DNA of 54,835 nucleotides from Acidobacteriota bacterium (GTDB lineage: Bacteria; Acidobacteriota; Holophagae; Thermotomaculales; Thermotomaculaceae), in NCBI GenBank assembly GCA_026986725.1, contig JALSOA010000028.1:1-54835 (forward strand), written 5' to 3'. Positions 6,513-16,521 of this stretch are shown here, one piece after another. Both the position numbers and the translations under genes were made by a program. The notes below the pieces were generated by a model. It was not told the origin of the DNA. It did not search any database and saw nothing but the letters and a program-made list of their open reading frames with translations. Within the stretch, counting starts at the first letter, position 1. Each line of letters starts with the position of its first letter.

Positions 6513-7479
6513 GATATTGATAACCGGGGTTGCAGGGTTTATTGGAAGCGAAACGGCAAGACACTTTCTTGAAAATGGTTTCAATGTAATCGGGATAGAC
6601 AACCTGAATGACTATTACGATCCCCTGTTGAAGAAGTACAGACTTGAGAGGTTAAAAAATTATAAAAACTTCAGGTTCCTGAAAATTGACATTGAAAATA
6701 CTAAAAAAGTAAACCAGGTTTTTGAAAATTACAGGATTGAAAGGGTGGTAAACCTTGCGGCAAGGGCTGGAGTGAGGTATTCAATTGAAAACCCCTATGT
6801 TTATACCCTGACAAATACCTTTGGAACGCTAAACCTCCTTGAAGCAGGCAAAAATCACGGAATAAAAAAGTTTGTTCTTGCCTCAACTTCATCCCTATAT
6901 GCAGGACAAAAAATGCCTTTTAAGGAAGACTTACCTGTTAATGAGCCCATTTCTCCCTATGCTGCATCCAAAAAGGGAGCAGAGGCATTGTGCTATTCCT
7001 ACTTCCACCTTTATGGTATTGACACAACAATATTGAGGTACTTCACTGTCTATGGGCCGGCAGGAAGACCGGATATGGCGTACTTCAGGTTTATTTACTG
7101 GATTGACAACGATATTCCCATTACGGTGTTTGGGGATGGGAGCCAGAGCAGAGATTTCACTTTCATTTCGGATATAGCAAGGGGAACTTTCATTGCGACA
7201 AATACACAAACCGGGTTTGAAATAATAAACCTTGGCAATGACAACCCCAGGAAATTAAATTACATGATAAAACTTATTGAAGAAAACTTGAAGAAAAAGG
7301 CAAAGATTGATTACAAAGCATTCCACAGGGCTGATATGAAAGACACATGGGCAAGTGTCGAAAAAGCAAGAAGAATATTGAACTGGAATGCAGAAATCTC
7401 CCTTGAAAATGGGATAGAAAAAACGGTCAAATGGTATATTGAAAACAGGGATTTTGTAAACTCTCTGGAGATAAAATGA
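6505..7479 (+). CDS. NAD-dependent sugar-nucleotide epimerase/dehydratase (UDP-glucuronate 4-epimerase-like)
   Basis: A 324-residue extended-SDR enzyme. The Rossmann motif ITGVAGFIGSE (residues 5-15) binds NAD, and the catalytic YxxxK is in SPYAASKKGAEAL with ASTSS just before it. DNLNDYYDPLLKKYRLERL after the second strand is typical of UDP-glucuronate/UDP-glucose 4-epimerases, as is TVYGPAGRPDMAYFRF. It would convert a nucleotide sugar for surface polysaccharide or LPS synthesis. It overlaps both neighbours (8 nt upstream; ATGA, 4 nt, with the ABC ATPase). No glycosyltransferase is nearby, so the sugar is inferred only from sequence likeness. Confidence 0.88.
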   Translation: MSEILITGVAGFIGSETARHFLENGFNVIGIDNLNDYYDPLLKKYRLERLKNYKNFRFLKIDIENTKKVNQVFENYRIERVVNLAARAGVRYSIENPYVYTLTNTFGTLNLLEAGKNHGIKKFVLASTSSLYAGQKMPFKEDLPVNEPISPYAASKKGAEALCYSYFHLYGIDTTILRYFTVYGPAGRPDMAYFRFIYWIDNDIPITVFGDGSQSRDFTFISDIARGTFIATNTQTGFEIINLGNDNPRKLNYMIKLIEENLKKKAKIDYKAFHRADMKDTWASVEKARRILNWNAEISLENGIEKTVKWYIENRDFVNSLEIK

Positions 7480-8174
7480 GTATCATCTTCCGTTTTGAAG
7501 ATGTCTGGCTTGAAAAAAACGGGAAAAGCATATTAAAAAACATAAATTTTAGTGTAAAAAGGGGTGAATTTTTCGTAATTTTAGGGGAAAATGGGAGCGG
7601 GAAGTCATCTCTTTTAAAACTTTTTAACAGGCTTGAAATCAACACGAGGGGGAATATCTTTTTCAACAATGAAAAGTTGGATGAGATACCTGTGAAATCA
7701 TTGAGGGATAAAGTGGTAATGGTTATGCAGGGAGCAACTCTTTTTGAAGGAAATGTAAGAAGAATACTTGAAATTTACATTGAAAAACTTGGGTTAAAAC
7801 AGACACCGGAAGATATACTTGATATTATGTCACTTTCATACGAAAACCTTGAAAAAAATACAGAAGAACTCTCAGGTGGAGAGGGACAGCTTATAGCAAT
7901 AGGTCTTGCAGTGGCAAGAAACCCTGATGTGCTTCTTTTGGACGAGGTAACATCGTCTCTCTCAATAACAAGGGGAGCAGAGGTCAGGGAAAAAATGAAA
8001 CACCTTCAAAAAAATGGTAAAACCATTATCTGTATAACGCACAATATGGAAAATGCGGTAAGTGTGGGTGAGAGAGGGATATTTTTACAAAATGGAAGAA
8101 TTACCAGACAGGGGAAAATAGAGGAACTTATCCAGTGCTTTGAAAAGGGTGATGAACAATGCAATCAAAGGTGA
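7476..8174 (+). CDS. fetA: ABC transporter ATP-binding protein (FetA-like)
   Basis: A 232-residue ABC ATPase with Walker A GENGSGKSS (residues 37-45), Q-loop VMQGATLFEGNV, signature LSGGEGQ, Walker B VLLLDEVTSSL and switch ITHNMENAV. Pairing with the UPF0014 permease that follows (16-nt overlap) identifies it as the ATPase of a FetAB/YbbLM-type transporter. In Escherichia coli FetAB is reported to export iron and protect against oxidative stress. The enzyme is shorter than importer ATPases, as usual for this family. Substrate assignment is by family only. Confidence 0.85.
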   Translation: MSIIFRFEDVWLEKNGKSILKNINFSVKRGEFFVILGENGSGKSSLLKLFNRLEINTRGNIFFNNEKLDEIPVKSLRDKVVMVMQGATLFEGNVRRILEIYIEKLGLKQTPEDILDIMSLSYENLEKNTEELSGGEGQLIAIGLAVARNPDVLLLDEVTSSLSITRGAEVREKMKHLQKNGKTIICITHNMENAVSVGERGIFLQNGRITRQGKIEELIQCFEKGDEQCNQR

Positions 8175-8902
8175 TTTACTCCGTTATCCTTCTTTTAATT
8201 GCAGTGTTGGTATCCTACTTTAACAGGTTAAAGGCAGAGAAGGATCTTATTGTGGGGGGTATAAGGGCTGCAATTCAGTTAATCCTGATAGGATATGTTC
8301 TAAACTACATATTTTCTCTAAATACAATAGGGAGCCAATTGCTTCTTCTATTTATCATGACTTTAATTGCCTCTCACACGGCAAAAGGAAGAGCGAAAGA
8401 GGTGAAAAACTCTGGATTACTTGCTTTTTTTGGTATCATGGCAGGAACAATAACATCAATTGGCGTCCTTTTAATTCTTGGCATAATTAAACCTGAACCG
8501 AGATACCTTATCCCACTTGGTGGAATGGTTATAGGGAACACAATGAATGCATCAGCACTTGCACTTGACAGGTTTTACCATGAGTTAAAAAACAACACGC
8601 CCAAAATACTGTTTGCTCTTTCTCTTGGAATGAGCACAAAAGATGCATCTTTGTTTTACATAAGAAAAGCGATAAGGGCTGCAATGACCCCCATAATAAA
8701 CACATTAAAGATAGTTGGTTTGATTCAATTACCGGGAGCAATGACAGGTATGCTTGTGGCAGGAGCATCTCCAATGGAAGCAGCAATGTTTCAACTGGTA
8801 ATTATGTACATGATAGCAGCAGCTGTGGGAACAGGGAGTATGGTTGCATTGCTTTTTGCAAGAAAAAGGCTTTTTTACAGGGATATTACACTTAAATTAT
8901 AA
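8159..8902 (+). CDS. fetB: UPF0014-family permease (FetB-like iron exporter)
   Basis: A 247-residue polytopic membrane protein of the FetB/YbbM family. Typical features are the N-terminal helix VIYSVILLLIAVLVSY, GGIRAAIQLILIGYVL, the conserved loop PLGGMVIGNTMNASALALDR, and PGAMTGMLVAGASPMEAAMFQLVIMYM near the C-terminus. About seven helices are predicted. It forms the membrane half of the exporter with the preceding ATPase and overlaps it by 16 nt. Export of Fe2+ is inferred from E. coli FetAB. Confidence 0.87.
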   Translation: MQSKVIYSVILLLIAVLVSYFNRLKAEKDLIVGGIRAAIQLILIGYVLNYIFSLNTIGSQLLLLFIMTLIASHTAKGRAKEVKNSGLLAFFGIMAGTITSIGVLLILGIIKPEPRYLIPLGGMVIGNTMNASALALDRFYHELKNNTPKILFALSLGMSTKDASLFYIRKAIRAAMTPIINTLKIVGLIQLPGAMTGMLVAGASPMEAAMFQLVIMYMIAAAVGTGSMVALLFARKRLFYRDITLKL

Positions 8903-8909
8903 TTTTGAA

Positions 8910-9641
8910 ATGGAAAAGAGAGACGAATTGTTCAAAGTAAATCGTTTAAAAAAGGACTTCACATTTGACAGGGATGTTGCACAGATCTTTGATGATATGC
9001 TTGAGCGTTCAATCCCCTTTTACAGAGAGGTTATAAAATTAACTGCACTTATTCTCCAAAATCTTTTAAAAGAAACCCCGAAGATATATGATCTTGGGTG
9101 CTCCACAGGAAACACCCTTATCTTTCTCGCCTCAGCGTTAAAAGATAAAGAGCCGGAGTTGTATGGCATAGACAACTCAAAACACATGATTGAAAAGGCA
9201 GAAGAAAAATCCAGGGCATACGGTAAAAGTATAAGATTTCAAATTCAGAATATTGAGGAAGCAGAGATTGAAAGTGCCGATGCTATTATAATGAACTATA
9301 CCCTTCAGTTTATAAGGCCCCTGAAAAGAGAAAAATTGATAAAAAAGATATACAACGGTTTGAAAAAAAACGGAATATTCATATTAAGCGAAAAGGTTGT
9401 ATTTGAACATCCCGAATTTAACAGAAAAGTAATTGATATTTACCATAACTTCAAAAAAGAGCAGGGATACTCTGAACTTGAAATATCCAGAAAAAGGGAA
9501 GCACTTGAAAATGTGCTCATCCCATTTACCATTGGAGAAAACATTGAACTGATGAAAAAGGCAGGATTTTCACACATAAGCACCTTTTTTCAATGGGCAA
9601 ATTTTGTATCATTTATTGCGATAAAACAACATGATTTTTAA
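8910..9641 (+). CDS. cmoA: carboxy-S-adenosyl-L-methionine synthase
   Basis: A 243-residue class I methyltransferase fold, close in length to E. coli CmoA (247). SAM site IYDLGCSTGNTLIF, GIDNSKHMIEKA, and NYTLQFI. The C-terminal signature SELEISRKREALENVL, then FFQWANFVSFIAIK, is diagnostic. CmoA converts SAM and prephenate to carboxy-SAM, used by CmoB to make cmo5U at the wobble position of tRNA. The ATG at 8910 is chosen because the frame upstream to 8844 lies inside fetB. No cmoB is in the window. Its 3' end overlaps the decayed kinase gene, convergently, by 29 nt. Confidence 0.9.
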   Translation: MEKRDELFKVNRLKKDFTFDRDVAQIFDDMLERSIPFYREVIKLTALILQNLLKETPKIYDLGCSTGNTLIFLASALKDKEPELYGIDNSKHMIEKAEEKSRAYGKSIRFQIQNIEEAEIESADAIIMNYTLQFIRPLKREKLIKKIYNGLKKNGIFILSEKVVFEHPEFNRKVIDIYHNFKKEQGYSELEISRKREALENVLIPFTIGENIELMKKAGFSHISTFFQWANFVSFIAIKQHDF

Positions 9642-12600
9642 GGTAATACCTGATCAGATTACCAAAATACATACGGTAAAATCTGTTTTCTTTCAATAAA
9701 TTCTTTAAAAATTCTCTGTTTTTTTTAACATCATATCCTTCTGCATATTGAATTATTGACTTTAAAAACCTTACTTCCAGAAGATTGTAATTGTACTTTT
9801 TTAAAAAAGTATCTGCAAGTTCAAGAGATTTAATTGGCTTTTTTTTATCTCCAGTCCTTTCATAACAGGCTGCAAGATAAAGAAGGGATATGGCAAGTTC
9901 TCTGTCAGTTAAAATTGATTTTGTGGAACAATCTTTCAATTCACTAATGACATACTCAAGATCAGATACAACCTCCTTATTGTAAGAAATGTTGTTTTTT
10001 TCCATGTACAAAAACAGGGGGAACAACTCCCCGTTTAAATCCTCTTCACCTTTCTTCACCCTTTTTAGATAATTTTTCAAAAATTCAAAATATCCATTTT
10101 TCACATTTGAAAGCCTGCCGTATCTTTCAACATCAAGGTAACACCTTAAAAGTTTCAGCCTGCCGTTGAAATCATTGTAATATCCCCTTTTTTTAAACAA
10201 TTTTTTATAGGATTTAATAATTGCCTCGCATTCTTTAAAGTTTTTGGACGGATCCGTCCTGAACATTTTATGGAAGATGACTTTTCTGAAACAAAGATCA
10301 AATCTGAAATAGTAAAAAAGCGAGTAAACGGGGTGTAAAGTGTTTGCATTTTCAATCCAGTTATCAAGTTGCTTTAAATTTTCCTCAATATTGCCCCCAT
10401 TCCACAATAAGAAGTTAACCTTGAAAAGATAAGCGTTTATAAGCCCAAGAAAAGAAGACAGATTTTTACCATCAATTTTTAACCTTGTCTTGAAATCAGA
10501 TATCGCCTGGCCCAGAATATTATGAGGGTTTTTCCCCTCAAAAATGTAAAGGTTCCATGCAAGGTAAAACCGGTTTACCCCTCTATCAAAAATTGCAAGT
10601 CCAATATCAGAAGAGTTTGAAAACTTATCAATAATCTCTGTGTATATGTTTATTACTTTTCTTAAATAAGATACAGGGCTTATCCCGTTGTCCTGCAAAT
10701 AAATTGAGATAGCATGGTATAAATGGGCCTCTCTGTAAAGAAAATCCACACTTTCAGGGAAATTGCTCTTTGCTTCGTAAATGAGATCAATTGATTCTGT
10801 TAGATACTTTTTCAATTCTTCCTGCTTAAAGTTATTGTGATACCAAAGGCAACTGTGTATAGGTTAATCAAAGAAAAAAAGATATTGCGATTATAAGGGA
10901 ATCTATTGTACGATCTTTTTGCAAATTCAATTCCTTTAAATGTGAACAATCTTGCTTTAGCCCTGTTGTCAACAATTGCATAGTACTCAGCCATTCTAAA
11001 GAATAGAAGACCAAATGCATAAGCCACAAGTCTGTTGTTTTTATCTATCTGTAAACTGGTGTTCAGAACCCTTGAAGCCTTTTTAAACAAAAAAGATGGC
11101 TTCTTACCCGCATAATAAAGGTCAGCGCTTCTTGCTATGCAGGCAAGTCCCAATTTTGCGTAAATGGTTGGATCGCTTTCTCCTATTCTTATTGCTTTTT
11201 CGTAAACATTCACCTCTTTATTAAAAATCCCTTTTGTCGGGATTATTATCGTACAGATGCCCATAGCACATACCTGCATACAGGTAAGATCTGTAAAAAG
11301 AAGGGTTATCAACACAGGTTTTTTCAAAAAAACCCGCTGCACTTTTATAATCTCTTTTGATAAAAGCAAGTATTCCTTTTTTAAAGTTATCCCCCTCAGG
11401 CCAATCTCCTTTCACCTCTTTTATTAGATTTTTCGCCTTGTTCAGGTATCTGACTTCAATTTCTTTCAACTTCTCTTTTTTTAATACATTATCAGAGTAC
11501 TTGTTGTACTGTCTGTAAAGGTCAGCATACCTTTTAAGGTAAAGGAGAATTAGAAATCTTTTTAAATCTTCATTTCTGTAAGTTTTGTGAGCCATTTCAA
11601 GGTATTTAATGCTTGATTTTTCCTCTTCAAGATAATAGTATGCTTTGCCGATTGCAAAATATCCTATACCAGCCTCATCTTTCTCAAGCCTTTCGGTTTT
11701 TTTCTTCAGAGATTCAATCTTCTTTTTTATCTGTTTCTTTTCCTCCTCAATGTTGTGCGGGGGTAAAAGATATGCAATAATCATTTTGTTTGCGATATCC
11801 TCAGCCATTCTCCCAAATTCAAGTGCGAGTTTCCTCCTCTCTTTCTCATGGATGATATTTGAGATATAAAAACCCAAAATAAAAACAACAATCAAAGTTG
11901 AAATCGCCAGAAGGGAGTAAAATGCTTTGTTTTTTTTAATTTTCTTGTATATCCTGTATGAAAGTGAGGGAACCCTGGCCTTTACAGGTTCCCCCTCCAG
12001 ATAACGGATCAGATCCTCCTCAAACTCCTTTGCAGATTGATACCTTCTTGCAGGCTCCTTTTCAAGACACTTTAAAACAATTGCTTCAAGATCTGAAGGG
12101 ATACTTTTATTAAATCTTGAAGGTGGAAGTGGATCCTCATTCATTGCTTTATATATCAAAGTCGCAAGATTATCCCCTTCGAATGGAGGTCTTCCACATA
12201 AAAGGAAGTACAGAGTTGCCCCGAGAGAGTAGATGTCAGATCTTCTATCAATCTTATGAACCTCTCCAAAGGCCTGCTCTGGAGACATATATCCGGGGCT
12301 TCCAATTATTGAACCGGTCATGGTTTTATCTTTACTTTCCGGAGCCCTGGCTATACCGAAATCCAAAAGATACGGTTTTAATGTTCCATCACCCTTTTTC
12401 ACAACCATTATATTTGAGGGCTTTATATCCCTATGAACAATGCCATTTCTATGGGCCTCCTTCAGGGCATTTGCAATTTTTGCTATTACACTCACCTTCT
12501 CTTCAAGATTTAATCTCTGATAAAATTCCTGTAATGGAGTGCCTTCAATGTACTCCATGACTATGTAAGGAATGCCGATTACTTCCCCAACTTCATAAAC

Positions 12601-12833
12601 CTTGCAGATGTCTTCATGGTTTAACTGTGCCTGAATCCTTGCTTCCCTTAAAAACCTGTCTTTTGATTCTTCGTCAAAGTTAAGGATAAACTTAACTGCA
12701 ACCTCTCTTTTTTAAACAGTATCCTGAGCGAGATACACCTCTCCGTGACCGCCCACACCTAATTTCTTTAAAATCCTGTATTTGCCATTTTTGCCAAATT
12801 CTTTTACAAAAAAATCCATCTCATAAAGGTCCA
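9613..12833 (-). pseudogene. Ser/Thr protein kinase with transmembrane segment and TPR repeats, broken by one stop and two frameshifts
   Basis: Read from ATG 12833, the product begins MDLYEMDFFVKEFGKNGKY and has a glycine loop (GVGGHGEVYLAQD). An in-frame TAA follows at about 12714-12716, exactly before the kinase lysine (VAVKF). Downstream are HRDIKPSN, DFGIAR, the SPGYMSPEQ segment, and a membrane helix (SLLAISTLIVVFILGFYI), so the catalytic core is otherwise intact. TPR-like helices follow. Near 11223-11227 the frame shifts at a run of five T (four would restore KRDFNKEVNVYEKA). Near 10845-10847 it shifts again at a T run (one more T would give AFWYHNNFKQEE). TPR-like sequence then continues to 9613. 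Intact, it would be about 1070 residues: a membrane kinase signalling through TPRs. An internal start at 12558 would lack the glycine loop and lysine. Three lesions argue for decay, but homopolymer assembly errors could explain the two shifts. Confidence 0.8.
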
Positions 12834-12909
12834 TTTTTAACCCTTCCTTTTTTCTAACAATATAATGCGGTCTTGTAGCATGGTCAACAGGTAAGTTTTA
12901 ATGACAAAA

Positions 12910-12952
12910 AGTGACTTAAATCACAAAAATTTATAATTATTACTTTTAAAAT
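12910..12952 (+). promoter_or_regulatory. CRP/FNR-like operator and promoter of secreted repeat protein gene
   Basis: AGTGA-CTTAAA-TCACA (12910-12925) is one base from the E. coli CRP consensus TGTGA-N6-TCACA. A -10-like TAAAAT at 12947-12952 puts the operator centre at about -41.5, the class II activator position, with no -35 box. An alternative -10, TATAAT at 12932-12937, would put the site over the spacer and suggest repression. A similar site precedes the related gene at 48949. Confidence 0.5.
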
Positions 12953-12979
12953 AAAAAAAGAAAATCCAGGAGGTAAAAA

Positions 12980-14812
12980 ATGAAAAAAGATCTATTTCCT
13001 GCCAAAAGACTATTGTTAAGTATGTTTTTTGTTATTTTTAGCCTTTTTTCATTTACCAGAACCTTTTACTTACCACACATACACACAGGTTCAGATGCGT
13101 GGGAAACCTACTTAATCATTGAAAATCCAGTTTATGGAGGGGCATTGTACAAATTAACACTGTATGATGAAAACGGAAACATTGTGTCAACTCAAATAGA
13201 CAAGATCCCTACGGGAAAACAGGTAGTAATCCCTTTGAGAAATCTTGGAGGGGTCAGCGGAATATTTGAAACCAATGAAGAATCGATAAATGTAAGAGTT
13301 GGCTATATTGCAAAGGACGATCTCGGAGGAGGGACAGCAGAGTTTCAACTCCCATCATCTTTAACATCACAGGCAATTTTCAGCCTGTCAAATTACTATG
13401 ACAAACTTACATGGAGTGGTTTTGCCTTGTTCAATGGCTCTGACAAAACAGTCCATGTAACAGCAACCGGGTATAAGAATGGAGAAGAAATTGTATCAAA
13501 AGGGTTTAATATGGACCCAAAAACAAAAATAGTTGATTACTTTGATTCATTCTTTAACCTTAACAGTTTTACAGACATTGACACAGTTGTATTTCAAAGT
13601 ATGTTTCCTGCTCTAACCGGAATAGTAATCTCAGGTAAAGAAAACGACAAATTGCTCTTTTCACCATGTAGAAACACTGAATTTAATCAAATAATCAACA
13701 TTACAAGACACTATGAAGGCTATGTCCATCAGACAAACTTTGTTTCCAATAGAGAGGACTACTTTGCAGTAATTCACCATGGAGGCAAGAATTATTTAAA
13801 AAGAATTTTTGGTAATACCGAGAATGGTTTTGATGAAATAGAATTAGGCGGAAATATATATTGTAAAAGCCTTGTTAATTCATCAAATAATGACAGTCTT
13901 ATAATTCTCGGAACAGATAATTCAAACCACTTTATTGCTCGCAAAATAGACACATCAGGGAACACCATATGGGAAGCAACACTTGGCATCTGTGCTTCAG
14001 GTCCTTTTTTTGACCCTGATTTACTTAACATAGTGGGAGGTGCAACCAACGGAACATTGATTGTTGCCTTTCACGATTATAATTTAAATCAAGGTCAAAT
14101 TAAAGCAATCAATGAATCCGACGGCAGCATTATAAATACAATAAACTTTACATCAACAGGGAGGTTTTACAAATCCTTTGTATCAGGGAATAATGTTGGA
14201 ATAGCCTGTACTTACTCTTCAAATAACAAATACTATCTGCAATTTATGTTCCTTGATAGCACAGGGGCAATGGTAAAACACATTTATGGTCAATCCCCTA
14301 TTACGCCAGATAATGAAAATATTATCTATGATGCTTTTCAAAATGGAGACAATATTTTCTGCTGCTTTGGAACAGAAATCAACGATGGGAGCAATACCAA
14401 TTACTGGTACTATTCAACCTTCATCATGATTATACCCTATTCCAATTCTGATTTATCAAACCCATCAATGCTTATACCACTAAACCTATTTCTCAGAAAA
14501 GGGTCAATTGCATTTTCATTAATAACCCCTGAATTTGAAAATGGATATGATTTTGCATGGATACTTTATACCTCCCCTTACTATACAGCATCCACAAGCA
14601 CTTCATTTATCATAAATATCAAGAATAATGATGGGGGAGGATATTCTGCCTCTATAGTTACAAGGGACCTACCTTATCATATACTCTCAGCATACGGGGA
14701 AGACGCTTATTTCATTATCTCATCTTATCAGTACAAGACATTTGGGTATGATACATCATTTTCAACAGTTGTTGATAAAGAATTATTTGCGTATAAAATG
14801 TTAGATTATTAA
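12980..14812 (+). CDS. secreted protein with two PHIH-type repeat modules and propeller-like C-terminal part
   Basis: A 610-residue protein. ATG 12980 follows AGGAGG. The signal peptide runs from the basic start through LLLSMFFVIFSLFSF. Mature residues begin FYLPHIHTGSDAWETYLIIEN, the same module opening as in the proteins at 48949 and 50919 (PHIH-x-W-T-I-N). The module's later parts, LTLYDENGNIVS, PTGKQVVIPL and NVRVGYIA, are recognisable. A second, more divergent module starts near residue 133 (AIFSLSN..LTWSGFALFN). Residues 240-600 carry repeated strands with Asp/Gly turns (RKIDTSGNTIWEATLG, MFLDSTGAMVKHIYG) that look like a beta-propeller. No catalytic motif is seen. It is probably a secreted or surface binding protein. 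Confidence 0.8.
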   Translation: MKKDLFPAKRLLLSMFFVIFSLFSFTRTFYLPHIHTGSDAWETYLIIENPVYGGALYKLTLYDENGNIVSTQIDKIPTGKQVVIPLRNLGGVSGIFETNEESINVRVGYIAKDDLGGGTAEFQLPSSLTSQAIFSLSNYYDKLTWSGFALFNGSDKTVHVTATGYKNGEEIVSKGFNMDPKTKIVDYFDSFFNLNSFTDIDTVVFQSMFPALTGIVISGKENDKLLFSPCRNTEFNQIINITRHYEGYVHQTNFVSNREDYFAVIHHGGKNYLKRIFGNTENGFDEIELGGNIYCKSLVNSSNNDSLIILGTDNSNHFIARKIDTSGNTIWEATLGICASGPFFDPDLLNIVGGATNGTLIVAFHDYNLNQGQIKAINESDGSIINTINFTSTGRFYKSFVSGNNVGIACTYSSNNKYYLQFMFLDSTGAMVKHIYGQSPITPDNENIIYDAFQNGDNIFCCFGTEINDGSNTNYWYYSTFIMIIPYSNSDLSNPSMLIPLNLFLRKGSIAFSLITPEFENGYDFAWILYTSPYYTASTSTSFIINIKNNDGGGYSASIVTRDLPYHILSAYGEDAYFIISSYQYKTFGYDTSFSTVVDKELFAYKMLDY

Positions 14813-14824
14813 ATTTAAGTTTGA

Positions 14825-16060
14825 TTATTTTTGGAAAATCACTATACCCTTTTTCAAAACAGTTGTTATGTGGTTAACCCCGTAATTGTAAACGAGGAAT
14901 TTGTAAGAGGGTATATTGAGAAAAATAAGGTCAGCCTGCTTCCCTTTGTGAATTGAGCCTGTTTTATGGTGCAGGTCAAGGGAGTAGGCTGCATTTATTG
15001 TTGCTGCATTTATTGCCTGTTCAATGGTTAAACCCATCTTTAAACACGCAAGGGTGATTATCATCTGCATTGAATGGGTGTAAGAACTTCCAGGGTTAAA
15101 GTCTGTTGATAGGGCAATTATCCCGCCCTTTTCCGCTATCTTTTTTGCGGGGGCATACTTTTCAGACATTAAAAAGAATGAGGTACCGGGAAGCATTATA
15201 AAAACCACATTTTTAGAAACCATTGCATCTATTCCACTATCCGAAATATAAACAAGGTGGTCTGCACTCTTTGCACCCACTTCTGCTGCAAGCTCTGCAC
15301 CTCCGAGGGGGGTGAGCTCATCTGCATGAAGCCTTAATTGAAAACCCATCTCCTTTGCTTTATTTAGAATCCTTCTTGATTCCTCTATATTGAAAACACC
15401 CTCTTCGCAAAAGATATCGCAGTATTCCGCTATACCCTGTTCTTTAACCGCAGGAAGCATCTCATTTATAACAATGTCTATGTACTTTTCTTTATTGTTT
15501 CTGTATTCAGGGGGTACCTCATGGGCACCCAAAAATGTTGCTTTAATGTCAACAGGAAAGGATTGCTTCAGTCTTTCAATAACCCTCAACTGCTTCAACT
15601 CTGTTTCAGTGTTTAACCCGTATCCGCTTTTTATTTCAAATGTGGCAACACCGTGCTCAATCATCTTTTGCATATTTTTCTTTGCAGTGAAAAAAAGTTC
15701 TTCTTCACCTGCCTGTCTTGTTTCCTTCACTGTACTGTTTATCCCACCACCTTTTTTTGCTATCTCCATATAGGTTTTTCCCTGAATACGCATATTGAAT
15801 TCATCTTCTCTCGTCCCTGCAAAGACAAGGTGGGTGTGGGGGTCAACAAAGGCAGGCATTACAACCTGATTTTTTGCATTTATCACTCCGTCAACATCAA
15901 GTTCAGGAGCCGGTTCATTCACTATTTCATCAATAACCCCATTGTTAACCAGGATAGAAACATTGTGGTAAACATTTAACCTTTTAAAATCTGAAAATAT
16001 TGCATAATCTTCATTAACAGGGGATATTAGCTGTTTTATGTTTTTAATCAATATTCTCAT
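14825..16060 (-). CDS. hutI: imidazolonepropionase
   Basis: A 411-residue amidohydrolase. FVDPHTHLVFAGTRE holds the metal ligands His75 and His77. KGGGINSTVKETR, EIKSGYGL, FLGAHEVPPEY, RLHADE and STDFNPGSS are characteristic of HutI, which hydrolyses imidazolone-5-propionate to N-formimino-L-glutamate in histidine degradation. The ATG at 16060 is preferred: it gives the family's normal start (MRILIKNIKQL), while the alternative at 16087 adds a basic stretch inside divIVA. It overlaps divIVA by 17 nt. No hutH or hutU is nearby, so it ends an operon otherwise made of cell-division and tRNA-linked genes. Confidence 0.93.
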   Translation of the reverse strand: MRILIKNIKQLISPVNEDYAIFSDFKRLNVYHNVSILVNNGVIDEIVNEPAPELDVDGVINAKNQVVMPAFVDPHTHLVFAGTREDEFNMRIQGKTYMEIAKKGGGINSTVKETRQAGEEELFFTAKKNMQKMIEHGVATFEIKSGYGLNTETELKQLRVIERLKQSFPVDIKATFLGAHEVPPEYRNNKEKYIDIVINEMLPAVKEQGIAEYCDIFCEEGVFNIEESRRILNKAKEMGFQLRLHADELTPLGGAELAAEVGAKSADHLVYISDSGIDAMVSKNVVFIMLPGTSFFLMSEKYAPAKKIAEKGGIIALSTDFNPGSSYTHSMQMIITLACLKMGLTIEQAINAATINAAYSLDLHHKTGSIHKGKQADLIFLNIPSYKFLVYNYGVNHITTVLKKGIVIFQK

Positions 16061-16514
16061 CTTTTTCTTCCCTTTCAATGGCATCAAGGAATCTTTTTGT
16101 GTAGGATATAACCCTTTTCAATTCAGATATTAACCTGAATTTTTCTCTTCTCAATTCCTCAATCTCCCCTTTGATCTCCTCAACTTTTTTATAGGCATTG
16201 TTTATTATCTTTTCTGCCTGCAGTTCACTTTCTTTAACTATCATCTCCGCTTCTTTCAGGGCGTTATTTTTTATATCCTCCTTGGTTTGCTGCGCCATCA
16301 ACAATGTATCCCTTAAAATCTCTTCCTTCTTCTTTAAGTCAGTATAATCCCTTTCCAGAATCTGCAATTTCTTTTTCAACTGCACATTTTCATCAATCAG
16401 CTCTTCAAAGTCTTCGGAAACCATGGATAAAAAGTTTTTCACCTCTTCTTTGTTAAAACCCCTCATTTCTCTGGAAAATTCCCTGTTTATTATGTCCATT
16501 GGAGTAAACTTCAT
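16044..16514 (-). CDS. divIVA: DivIVA-domain protein
   Basis: A 156-residue protein. The N-terminal KFTPMDIINREFSREMRGFNKEEVKNFL is the DivIVA membrane-curvature-binding domain (F-x-x-R-G-Y/F-x-x-x-E-V). The rest, from about residue 35 to 145, is a long coiled coil rich in Glu and Lys. Family members recruit division or polarity factors to negatively curved membrane. It follows yggT by 7 bases, an arrangement known from Gram-positive division clusters (ylmE-ylmG-divIVA), supporting a role in envelope growth. Confidence 0.9.
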   Translation of the reverse strand: MKFTPMDIINREFSREMRGFNKEEVKNFLSMVSEDFEELIDENVQLKKKLQILERDYTDLKKKEEILRDTLLMAQQTKEDIKNNALKEAEMIVKESELQAEKIINNAYKKVEEIKGEIEELRREKFRLISELKRVISYTKRFLDAIEREEKDENID

Positions 16515-16521
16515 ACAAACC

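Noticed and set aside
12714-12716. Kinase in-frame stop as selenocysteine codon
   Set aside because: The codon is TAA, not TGA, and two frameshifts follow further on.
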